From Allium sativum (lineage: Eukaryota; Streptophyta; Magnoliopsida; Asparagales; Amaryllidaceae): a DNA stretch of 64,000 bases. The position numbers were made by a program, and so were the translations under genes. The stretch lies in contig CM060912.1 in NCBI GenBank assembly GCA_030737875.1, positions 262,627,731-262,691,730 of the forward strand, given 5' to 3'. Below the pieces are notes generated by a model. The model was not told where the DNA came from, ran no database searches, and saw nothing but the letters and a program-made list of their open reading frames with translations. Of the stretch, positions 45,644 through 55,587 are shown piece after piece (the stretch's first letter is position 1; each line of letters begins with the position of its first letter).

Positions 45644-47586
45644 TGTAACGACTTGGATTTTTCGTCAATTAAATTTAAACATTTAATATTGTTTTAAATG
45701 TTGAGTTGATAATGTAAATGGATTTTATTTGGAACTTATCGATTTAATAATCGAAATACAATTTAATTTCGAATATATAGAATAATCGTAATACGAAAAT
45801 GAAGTATAATTGGATTCGAAGTTTAAAACTTAATCAAAACGATTAAGATGGTTAGTATAAATTGTATTTGAATATAAACGATAATAATAATGTATTATCG
45901 GAGATTTGATTGTTTTGAATGTAAGTTATATTATATCGATTTAATATGGTTATTATATATATATATATACGTTCGAATTAAATTTTAGAATCTATTTCAT
46001 TGAGTTCAGAATATCGTTATAACACAGAATGTCGGTCGTTACGTTAAAATAAGGGTTCGTGATTCCAAGTTATGAACCCTGAGATATTTTTAATGGATAA
46101 GCTCGAAATCAAATCAGAATCTGTTTGAATAAAATAAAAATCTCTTTATATCATATCGAATTAAATTAAATTAAAATTAAAATCAATATCAAATCTTTAT
46201 AAATCCTTTAAATACAATATTGCCTTGTACATGGCCGACAAGCAATTAAAATCACGACCCCTTTCCCTTTATAAAATCGCACGCATAACCTAAATGATTC
46301 CAAATCAAAACCTCAAATAAAAGAATGGCTGTCATTCCCTTCAGTAAACCACGCTCTCCTTTTTCCTGGAATTAACATACGCCATTCTCTTTTAGAAATT
46401 AAGAATGAAAGAAAATCTGAAGTCGTTAAAAACAAGCCCATTCCTTCTTTCCATTCGCATTCACAACCTATGAAATAAATTAGTGCCTTCTTCGATCTTT
46501 ACTAAATTGAAACAAATCAATGTAAAGGGAACGACTTGTTTCTTCGAGTTTGAAAGGGTTAGAGCTTCATATCTATAGCTTCTGTTTTGGGTGTGATCTA
46601 GTTTGAGGATATCGACTACGAGCAGCTGTGAGTCAGGGTCTGCGATTTTTGGCGATTCAGGTTGGCCAGGGTGGGTCGCAATGCCTAAGGGCATTTTGGT
46701 GTGGATCGATGTCAGAAGCCGGGTTCTCAGGCGGAGGTCGAGCTCGTGATGTAAGGGGCGAATGGAGGCAACGACTTTGGTGGTGGGTTTTGACAGTGGG
46801 TAAGTAAAGATGGAGGAGGTCGGATCACTTATAGGTTGGTGCGATAGGGCAGCAGTTGTGAAGTCTGGTTTTGGAGCAATTGTTGTTGATGTTAGAGGCA
46901 TCGACGGCAACAATAGGGTAGGTACATGTAAGTTTCGTATTGGCAGTAATAAGGATTTGATCATAAGAAGGTACACATAAATGACACCAACAACTGGTCA
47001 GGTACAAATGTGTGCTTCGTTAGGTGATAACATGAGCAACAGTGATGTCGAGACATTTCAAGCTTAGACAAGGGTAAAAGATAAATCATGAGGAGGGGGT
47101 CGTGTTTTTTTTATTAGGGTTCGGGTGCAGTTGTTTGGCTATAACAAGGTGATGGGCAGCACGAATTTGATACGTTGGGGAAAACATTAAGGTATAAGAT
47201 AAATTTAATATTTATGATATAGATTAAATATTTAAATCATATTTTTTATAAAATCAAATAATCGTAGGTGCACGATAGATTCATTCGGGATGACTCGAGT
47301 GGATTCGTAACCGCAACAATATGGAATTTAACTAGATGTTCGACAAAAATAAAATCAAGGTGAGTAAACTCACTCTTTGGATTTGTCTATAATTTTAATA
47401 TAAATGAATTTTTTAAATTTTTTTATATGTTGTTTGTTGGTTGTTTGGATGCATTGAAATATTGTTGTGGCTATTATATATATATTAGTTATATTTAGGC
47501 TTGATGGTTGTGGCTACTATATACATATTAGATATTATCCGCAATACCATTAGCGGATGTCCGTAGTACCATTAGCAGATGATTTC
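45644..47586 (+). mobile_element. Left part of a long LTR, cut by the Tekay-like element
   Basis: Starts tgtaacgacttggattttt, a TGTAAC-type LTR start like those at 27213 and 56280. It has a TATA (tataaaat, 46270-46277), a GC-richer leader-like segment (46540-46870) and a near-perfect donor-like aag|gtgagtaa (47358-47367). It stops at the 5' LTR of the Tekay-like element, so the rest should lie beyond the window. The 171-codon minus-strand frame across the leader segment has no recognisable motif. Confidence 0.6.
46270..46277 (+). promoter_or_regulatory. TATA box of the partial long LTR
   Basis: tataaaat in 'ccctttataaaatcgcacgc', about 1.1 kb before the gtgagt motif at 47360. Confidence 0.45.
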
Positions 47587-47865
47587 GGTAACACCACATA
47601 ATTTTAACAACACTAAAGATGATAAAATAAAGAATAATTAATTTAATATTGTTAATTAAGGGAAACAGACTGCGCCATTGCGTTCATCTCAGAATTCTGG
47701 TCAAAATAGACACCTAGTTTGCGTAAAACGGACACCGTATTAAGAAGTTATGAAGGTTTGAAGTTTTTATATGCATAAGAAGAATATATATACATATAAT
47801 TGGGCCAGAAATTCAAAATTAGATCAAAATCGCAAAATTCAGGGAAGCGGGAAAATTCCTGCCTA

Positions 47866-47932
47866 GGGGTGTCGACCCCATCAAGGGGGTGTCGACCCAT
47901 GGGTCGACCCCTCAAGGGGGGTCGACCCCCCT
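47866..47932. repeat. Cluster of GTCGAC-centred palindromes in the LTR
   Basis: Four GTCGAC sites within 56 bp (47871, 47891, 47903, 47921), each set in ggg(t)gtcgaccc, and three separated by tcaaggggg. It lies just upstream of the LTR TATA. The partner LTR (55865-55947) keeps two intact and shows gtcgaa in others. Confidence 0.75.
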
Positions 47933-48915
47933 ACGACAGATCGTGTAGATTAGGGTCTGGGGTTACAGCTACATATATGGTGTTATTTCCCTGGTTTTTG
48001 CACACCAAAAATAATGGAGAACTAGATGATGCCTCTGCCTAAATTAAACCAAGCCTTTTCTTCTTCAGCAACCAACTAGAGTTTAGAGATCTGTGATTCA
48101 ATTCCTTACTTCTATCTTTCTAGATCCAAACACTGTGAGTTTACGTTACTTTTAGATCTAAATGTTTAAAAGTAAAACTTGACATGACTATAACTTAGAT
48201 CTATTCCTGTGACTATTTGAATCATACCAGATCTGTTATAGCTTGTAATTCTGACATGACTATAAACTAGAGCTGAACCTATACCTATCATGTCAGATTT
48301 TCCAATGTTTGTAAATCAAATTCAATGTTTAGATCACCTCTTGCCTGTTCCTATTATGTTTGTGGCTAAATTATATTTGTTATTAGTGGGATACCTAATT
48401 CATTATTTAGATCTATCATGACTGTTATGATGTCCCTATTATGTTAGAATCAGTTGTATTGTCACATATTCATCAGATTTGCTCCTATATGCCTATCTTG
48501 TCATTATTCCACTATATGTTTATGCCTATTTCTTCCTTTTTATGTCGATCTTGTTAGTATGATCATTTGAGCTCTCTTCCCTTCATCTTCTTCCCTTTTT
48601 CTTTTTATAGCCAGGCTACCTTCGAGCCTAGGCATGCCGCTGAAGTATGCGAAGGCGTTAAATTGGGGAACAAGGGGAAAACGTTAAATTTTGGGCATAA
48701 CTTGTGTTGGGAAATTTGGGGATAGCTTGAATGTAATTTATGGATATAAATTTGGAGCAAAAATTGAATTATGATTAAAGACCTTAATTTGGGGCATATG
48801 GTTCATTATGAACATGACTTGGGGAAAGGGGCATGAAAACCTATAACGACATAGTAATAATTGGTTAACAATTGAAATGCCTAGAATTACAGTAATTAGA
48901 AACTATAACCGCTCT

Positions 48916-49135
48916 TAGACACGAGGTTAAATTACATTTGTGGTGGACGTCTGCCCAGAACCGTCCGGCAAATCCAGCGACCACAAGTGGTGAATCTAAT
49001 GTGAGGGGTCTAAGTGCATAAACACGAGACGTGCTAAGACACGAGGTTAAGTCCAACTTGTGGAAGAAGTCTGCCTGTAATCGACCGGCATATCCAGCAT
49101 CCACAAGTGGTAGGCTTAATGTGGGAGGTCTAGCA
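48916..49135. repeat. Tandem dimer of about 120 bp in the LTR
   Basis: Two units share 'agacacgaggttaa', '(a/c)ttgtgg..g(a/g)agtctgcc', 'ccagc(g/a)(a/t)ccacaagtggt' and '(c/a)taatgtg(a/g)g(g/a)ggtct'. Each ends in a ccacaagtgg palindrome region. Both units are present in the partner LTR (62838-63058), so the duplication predates this insertion. Confidence 0.7.
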
Positions 49136-50490
49136 CATTATAACCATAAATGAATATGGTAATGAATTGGAATACTTAACCTAGTTGAATCCATAGGGAC
49201 TGTATGAACATATAACTTGGGTAGGGGTTAAGTAAACTTGTTTGAAACAATGGGTGGGTTAAGTAAATCTTGGGTAGGTGAAATACTTGTATATATAGGC
49301 CCACAAACTGAACCTGTGGGGGTTATGGAATCTTTTAATCTGGTGTGGATTAACTTGTGGAAAAACTAGTGGGGATGCAAGCGTTGGGGGAAGCTTGTAT
49401 CATCTTGTGTGTGGGACCCGTTTTAGTCAGTAGCCCATATATAGGTTTCAAACGAGTACTCCAAACTAGGTCGGAGTCGGGGAACGCTTACTCGGCTGAT
49501 TATAAGAAATTCAAACATGGGGGACGGTGTGGGCGGCGCATACCGACCGTGTCATGTGCGTCATGATCCGGACAGAGGAGGATAAGACGTCATCACACCT
49601 GTAGATATGGTTATGCACATCTTGAAAACAAAGGGTTGCCACTTTAGAAAGTGATACATCCTACTTTGGGGCCAGCACAGGGTATCTATACAGTAGGGAG
49701 CCTATCAATTAGGATAGTAATTAGGGTACATTTAGACTCTGGTATGTTGGGAGCCCATTAATACCCTTAGGGGTAACTCCGATATATTGGGCTGTCTGTT
49801 GATTGTATGGGGTGAAAACCTCTCACTGGAAGTAGTCTGAGTCTACCATCTTATACTTGTTGGGGATTATCTTGTTAATAAGACACTAGTATTGGTGCAG
49901 AGAAAGAGAAAAAGGAAAGTGTTAGAGAAGCGCTATTTATTCTATCCTGTTGTCATGTTTACCTTGTCATACTTGCCTCATATGTTGTTATCTCTCTTAT
50001 CCACTTTATATGCCTGTTATGATACTTTTACTTATTTATTTTCTAAAAGTAACTGGACTCGCCAGACTTTATGTCTGACCCATTTTGTTTCCTCTTCTTT
50101 CTCTTCCGTTTCCCCCCAGGTTCTCAGGGTGGGAATACTCAAGCTTGATCAAGATTCTGCTTGCATTCTGCTTGGAGCTGCTTAGATGTATGGCTCAAGT
50201 TCTTATCTCTTCTACTATGGCTATTTTTTATTTGGGGAACTATGCTTCTTTATTCATTGTACTCCGATGTTTTTAGTACAAGACATAATTTTAGTGATGT
50301 ACTGGGTTTTATGTTTTTCAGACATATGATGTAACCATGTTCTGAACCACGATGCTTTATGATTAATAAAGTTTTAAATTCCACTACTATTTTATATATG
50401 TTTTGTAATGTTTCTGTTTACTTATAACGCTTCATGGAACTTAATGCATTCTCTTAATGAGTGACATTAACGGACGTGGGGTGTCATACT

Positions 50491-50508
50491 TGGTATCAGA
50501 GCTGAAGG
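50491..50508 (+). promoter_or_regulatory. Primer binding site of the Tekay-like element
   Basis: tggtatcagagctgaagg, two bases after the LTR. It is the perfect tggtatcagagc start complementary to the 3' end of initiator Met tRNA. Confidence 0.85.
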
Positions 50509-50664
50509 TTACCAGATTAGATAAAAGTTTTTGAATTTTTTTTTCAAAAAGATTTCAAAAGAAAGCATTTTCAAAAGAAAATCTATTTTGAAAAACATAT
50601 TACCCAAAGCCACAAGTAATATTTTTCGATACTTTGTCTGAATCCCTTTTCTTTCCTTTTCAAC

Positions 50665-51590
50665 ATGTCTGGGGAACCTAATATTCCAGTGGGCGTTACG
50701 ATACCAGGCCGGTTCCGCGGGTATCTTGAGGCCACGGCGCCTGCCGGTGGTTAAGCTGACGTTCCTCCCCCAGCTGCACCTGTCACTCCTCCTCCTCCTC
50801 CTTGTGCATATAACTTCTCTAAGATCTGCAAATATTTCTGTGCTATGGGAGGAAAGCCATTCCGTAATATCGAGACGTTCGTAGAGGCAAGGAATTGGCT
50901 CAAAGAGACGGAGGACTTGTTTGGAATTTTTGAAGTGGGCGATCGTAGGAAGATTCAGTTAGCCGCCTGGCTACTGAAAGACGAAGCTTCGTTCTGGTGG
51001 GAAGTGATACAAGTAAGGCATCCAGTGGAGACTTGGGATGATTTTCTGCAAAGGTTTGAAATGAAGTTTCTTTCTCAAGTTGAGAAAAGCATTCAAATGG
51101 AAAGGTTTCTGGCACTCAACTAAGGAGGCATGACTGTCAAAGAATTTGCTAACAAATTCAACCAGCTAGTAAGGTTTGGGTTGGAGCTGGTAGATACTCC
51201 GCATAAGAAAGCTTTGCGATTTGTAAGAGGACTGAAAGAACCCCTTCAAGGATTAGTTATGTCCCATATTCCAATGGGGCAACTTTTGAAAGGCTCGTTG
51301 ATATGGCCTTGATGCATGAGGAAGACAATACTGAAAAGAAGTTAAAGTGGAGGAAACACAAAACAAGAAAGTATGACCCAAGAAGAAACAGCAGCAACAA
51401 CAAAAGAAAGGAGGAAAGAATGACAAGGCTAAGGATAAGAGGAAGTGTCACAATCGTGGACGAGAGGGTCATTTTATCAAGGACTGCAAAAGAAGGAAGA
51501 ATGCTTGCTTCAGTTGTGGAGAGGTCGGAAACTTTTCTAAGGAGTGCCCGAAGAAGCAAGGACAAGGTCAAAGGGTAGGAGCTTCTGGAG
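50665..51590 (+). pseudogene. Tekay-like gag (degraded)
   Basis: ATG at 50665 opens MSGEPNIPVGV; a stop at 50752-50754 precedes the Pro-rich AAPVTPPPPP. The gag core is clear: NIETFVEARNWLKETEDLF, KIQLAAWLLKDEASFWWE, WDDFLQRFEMKFLS, a stop at 51121-51123 (Gln likely), MTVKEFANKFNQLVRF, KKALRFVRGLKEPLQGLV. A frameshift near 51285 leads to a Lys/Arg-rich tail with two Cys-rich knuckles in tandem, CHNRGREGHFIKDC and CFSCGEVGNFSKEC. Each lacks one ligand of CX2CX4HX4C: the second Cys is Arg in the first, and His is Asn in the second. Gag would package element RNA. Confidence 0.85.
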
Positions 51591-52843
51591 GGCAAGTGCA
51601 TGCTCTCACGATCAGTGCTCCAGATCAAGGTAGGAAAGTTTCTGTGGGAGGTTTGATTTCTCTTTCCAATCATCCTATTAGAACTCTTTTTGATTCTGGC
51701 GCTTAGCATTCATTTATATTTGATTCTGTGGTTGAGTCTCTGCACCTTAATACTAGTATGGTAGTAGATCCCATTGTTGTCTCAAACCCCATTGGTGGTT
51801 CGGCTCATTTGTCCATGATTTGTCGGGGTTTGAGAATATCCATGTTAGGCGTCGAGTTTGAGTGCAACGCATATGTGCTCGGTTTTATGGGCTATGGTTT
51901 GATTCTATTGATAGATTGGCTAGCCATGTATGGTGCCATTCTGGATTATGAGAGGAGGGTCGTTAGACTTTTGACTTTCCATGGGAGGACCCTCGAGATT
52001 TCTTGTGACCCTAAGGGGTATGTCATGCTTAGTTTCCTAGAATCACTTGATGCATCTATCGATGATATGCGATCTGTACCAGTAGTCCGTGAGTATTCCA
52101 ATGTTTTTGAGGAGGTTCAGGGATTACCTCCGAGGAGCGAGATCGATTTCCGTATATACTTGGTAGACAATTCCAAGCCTGTTGCATTACCTGTGCGCCA
52201 TATGGCTCCAAGAGAAAGGAGGGAGCTTGGAAAGCAAGTAGGAGAGCAACTTGAGAAAGGGTTTATTAGGCGAAGCATATCTGAATGGGGTGCTCCAGTG
52301 GTATTCGCAACTAAGGCGGATGGTTCGCTTCGCTTATGTGTAGACTATCGAGATTTGAACAAACTCACAAAGAAGAACAAGCACCCACTCCCAAGGATAG
52401 ATGATCTGTTTGACCAGCTTGTTGGTGCATCAGTAATCTCTCAGTTAGACTTGGCCACGAGGTTTCATCGGTTGAGGGTGACCGAGGACAGTATAAACAA
52501 GACCACTTTTAGGACTCCAGATGGTTTCTTCGAATGGCTTGTTATGCCATTTGGGTTAACGAATGCACCTGCCTATTTTGTTGATCTAATGAGTAGGGTG
52601 TTTCGGGAGTTTCTAAATAAGTTTGTCGTAGTCTTTGTTGATGATATCTTGATCTTCTCAAAGAGCGAGGAAGAACATGCCCAACATTTGAGAGAAGTTT
52701 TGAAAATTCTGCGTGCGCATCAGCTTATGGCGAAATTCTCCAAATGCCATTTTTGGAGAAAAGAGGCGAGATTTCTAGGACATGTAGTCTCCAAAGATAG
52801 GATAGTAGTAGATCCCGCAAAGGTAGTTGCAGTTCAAGATTAG
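51591..52843 (+). pseudogene. Tekay-like protease and reverse transcriptase
   Basis: The protease active site TLFDSGA is followed at once by TAG and HSFIFDS (family DSGASHSFI). Then come [20 protein letters not shown] and the [50 protein letters not shown], the [14 protein letters not shown] motif (family SKIDLRSGYHQ), MPFGLTNAP and the intact catalytic [11 protein letters not shown]. It ends [20 protein letters not shown] and a stop at 52841-52843 where Trp is usual. RT copies the RNA into DNA. The long uninterrupted stretch 51728-52840 shows that this part decayed less than the rest. Confidence 0.88.
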
Positions 52844-53664
52844 CAAATTCCAAAGAATGCAACGGAGGTGAGAAGCTTTCTTGGATTGACAGGCTATTAT
52901 AGGAAGTTCATTAAGGACTTTGCAAAGATATCAGGCCCACTCACCAAGCTGAAGAAAAGAATCTGACATTTTCACGGGACATGGATTGTGATATTTCTTT
53001 CCAAAGATTGAAGAGGGCTATGACAACAGCCCCAGCCTTGACCTTTCCCGATGGAAGCAAAGTGTTTACAGTATACACTGATGCATGTGGTACAGGGCTT
53101 GGTGCGGTTCTGATGCAAGAGGGAAAGGTAGTATGATATGGGGGTAGACAGCTAAGGGTTCATGAGAAGAACTACCCTACCCATGATTTAGAGCTAGCTG
53201 CCATAGTATTCACTCTTAAGACGTGGCGTCATTATTTGCTTGGAGAAAAGTTCGAGTTGTACACCGATCATAAATCTTTCAAGTACTTGTTCGCGTAAAA
53301 GGATCTTAATTTAAGGCAACAAAGGTGGATGGAGTTCCAAGCTTCTTATGATTTCGAGATTGCTTATACCCTTGGCGAGGGTAATGGGGTGGAAGACGCA
53401 CTGAGTAGGCAGAGGATGTCCTTAAGTCCTCTATTTTTGGAAAGGAAAAGCTCGGAGTTTATATGGACTTTTGACTTTAGACCCTCCACCGAGTTTTTGC
53501 CCGGTTTGTTTGCATCACTGGAGATACGACCTACTCTTATGGATCAGATAGGAGCTTCCCAGCAAAAGGATCCACAGATTTTAGACATCTTGGATAGGCT
53601 CAGTAAAGGGGAGACTTATAGTCACCTTAGTAGATATTCCATAGACAACCGAGGGTGGTTGTGA
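52844..53664 (+). pseudogene. Tekay-like RT thumb and RNase H
   Basis: The RT thumb NATEVRSFLGLTGYYRKFIKDF is followed by a frameshift near 52965. The RNase H then reads KVFTVYTDACGTGLGAVL (first Asp), [24 protein letters not shown] (Glu), [12 protein letters not shown] (Asp) and GVEDALSR (last Asp), so its four acidic positions are intact. Stops lie near 53137 and at 53297-53299 (TAA for Gln in LFAQKDLN). A variable spacer (53400-53664) leads to integrase. Confidence 0.82.
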
Positions 53665-53724
53665 CGAGATGGAAGGCTTTGTGTTCCCCAAACTGGGAGT
53701 TTGTAAAAGACAGTCCTAGAAGAA

Positions 53725-54890
53725 GCCCATCATTCTAAGATGACTATTCATCCAGGCAGTGATAAGACGTATAGAGACATGAAGAGGGTTTTCTTTTGGG
53801 AAAGAATGAAGAAAGATGTGGTGGAATTTGTTTCTCAATGTTTGGTTTGTCAGCAAGTTAAAGCTGAGCAAAAGAAGCCCGGTGGTTTACTTCATCCTAT
53901 GGAGGTTCCAAAGTGGAAGCGGGAGAGTGTCTCTATGGGTTTTATCGATGGTTTGCCTAGATCAAGGAAGGGAAACACCAGTATTGGGTTGTGGTAGATA
54001 GACTTACTAAGAGCGGCCATTTCATTCCAGTTAAGAGTAAGAGGACGGCAGCTTGGTTGGTAGCAGTTTACGTTCGTGAGATAGTCCGTCTTCATGGAGT
54101 ACCTTCCAGTATCGTAAGTGATCGTGACCCCATTTTCACCAGTGAATTTTGGAGGAGCTTGCAAGAAGCATTAGGTACATAGTTGTGTTTGAGCACCGCT
54201 TATCACCCACAGACCGATGGATAGACAGAAAAGGTGAATAGAGTTCTTGAGGATCTTTTAAGCCTGTGTATCCTAAACTTCGGAGGGACTTGGGAAGAGC
54301 ACCTTCCTTTAGTAGAGTTCGCCTACAACAACAGTTATCAAGATAGCATTGGCATGGCACCCTTTGAAGCATTGTACGGACGACCCTGTAGATCACCAAC
54401 TTGTTGGTGGGAATCTACAGAAAGACTACTATTTGGACCAGATATGGTTTGAGAAATGTCCGAGAAGATTGAACTTATTAGACGGCGCATGAAGACAGCT
54501 CAAGATAGGCAGAAATCATACGCAGACAAGAGAAGGACTGACCTTAAATTTGAAGTAGGAGACATGGTTTTTATTAAGGTGTCACCTTTGAGGAATGTGG
54601 TTCGCTTCGGATCTGTAGGGAAATTGGCACCAAGGTTTGTAGAGCCATTTCCCATAACAGAAAGGATTGGCCAAATGGCCTATAGAGTAAAGCTACCAAA
54701 GAGACTATCCGTCGTTCATGATGTTTTCCACGTTTCTCATTTGCGGAAGTGCTTGCATGATACAGCGGAATTAGTTAAGCCGAGTATATTGGAGGAAGTA
54801 GAGGTGGAACGGGAGGGACGGTTAGAAGAGTTCCCACCCGTATTCTTGGATCAGAGCTTAAGAAGCTACACAACCGAGAAGTCAAGTTGA
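53725..54890 (+). pseudogene. Tekay-like integrase with GPY/F-like module
   Basis: The HHCC finger is intact (MTIHPGSDKTY ... CLVCQQVKAE). In the core the first catalytic Asp appears lost: [12 protein letters not shown] where the family has SMDF. The second is present ([11 protein letters not shown]), as is Glu in TEKVNRVLEDLL. A frameshift near 53980 and TAG codons at 54180-54182 and 54222-54224 (Gln expected at both) break it, with TGA near 54450. The C-terminal module has VGDMVFIKVSP and KLAPRFVEPFPI, where the Gly of GPF is Glu, then VFHVSHLRKCL. It would integrate the DNA copy. Confidence 0.85.
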
Positions 54891-54990
54891 TGAAATTTTA
54901 GTGGGGAGATAACCCAGAGGATGCAACTTGGTAAACCGAAGACAAGATTCATGCTTCGTACCCTTTTCTTTTTGAGGGTATGTTCTTAAC
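54860..54990 (+). pseudogene. C-terminal chromodomain of the Tekay-like integrase
   Basis: In a frame different from the preceding part: LKKLHNREVKLMKF, stop, WGDNPEDATW, stop, TEDKIHASYPFLFEG. The pattern VKVxWxxxxxEEATWExExxMxxxYPxLF is the chromodomain tail of Tekay/Del chromoviruses. In that clade it guides integration to chromatin. Two stops replace Gln (likely) and Glu. Confidence 0.75.
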
Positions 54991-54999
54991 TTCCTTTCC

Positions 55000-55576
55000 A
55001 AAGCTTTTATTTATACTTGTTTCTATCATTTGAGCATATCCTACTGATCGAACCTTCGACCTTTATGTAGGAAACCCATGGATGTAAACGTGTGCTTGAT
55101 ACATGTTATGTTTGATGGATACAAGTGGATGCAAGTGTTTGCTATTGGTTGCTCGTGGATGCATATACACACACATTAGGCGCTAGATCGGATCAATCAC
55201 TCTCATACTGCATATGGATGTGTGTGCATTTTTCTTCTTTTTATAAATGAAAAGGGATGTATCATCATATGGATGTTGCATTTGGATGGATGATTGTGCA
55301 CACATATAGAAGTTACATGTTATAATAGGGTTATTTGCATACGTGATGGATTCATGACACTAACATACATTGCATTAAGGAGGTCAACTGAATCAATAGA
55401 CCGCCTAATCTTCGCATTAGTATTGGGACATATACACACCTTTGCATACGTTTATATAAGCATTATAAAACTTTTAAGGACAATGGATGCCTATGATTGG
55501 TGGATGAGTAGATGGATGTGGATGGTAGGATATACATTCTTCTTAACTTAGAGATTTCAGGGACGAAATCCTTTGA
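55000..55576 (+). other. 3' untranslated interior of the Tekay-like element
   Basis: Non-coding, with many short 'tggatg' motifs between 55075 and 55520. It ends in gagatttcagggacgaaatcc, a phrase typical of the zone before the polypurine tract in these elements and echoed in the LARD at 16185-16205. Confidence 0.6.
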
Positions 55577-55587
55577 GTAGGGGAGAA
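55577..55587 (+). promoter_or_regulatory. Polypurine tract of the Tekay-like element
   Basis: gtaggggagaa abuts the right LTR start tgtaacacccc. Confidence 0.8.

Larger units (their letters stand above)
47587..50488 (+). repeat. 5' LTR of the Tekay-like element
   Basis: About 2.9 kb, beginning ggtaacaccacata (right LTR: tgtaacacccca) and ending gtggggtgtcata. It aligns with 55588-56279 plus 62186-64000. It carries GTCGAC palindromes (47860-47935), a TATA-like catatatg (47972-47979), a gtgagt motif (48135-48140) and a tandem dimer (48916-49135). Short open frames here are not conserved in the partner LTR as proteins. Confidence 0.88.

Noticed and set aside
46461..46976. 171-codon open frame on the minus strand
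   Set aside because: It lies in the leader-like part of a long LTR, has no recognisable motif and is opposite to the inferred transcription direction.
47860..47940. Possible CRISPR-like array because of regular GTCGAC repeats
   Set aside because: Repeats are palindromic, very short and closely spaced inside a plant LTR, with no spacer pattern or cas genes.
48865..49104. 79-codon minus-strand frame with internal repeat, also at 62790-63029
   Set aside because: Arises from the tandem dimer in the Tekay-like LTR and is antisense to the element; similarity between copies reflects LTR identity.
51257..51709. 150-codon minus-strand frame
   Set aside because: Complement of the plus-strand gag tail and protease, which have clear motifs.
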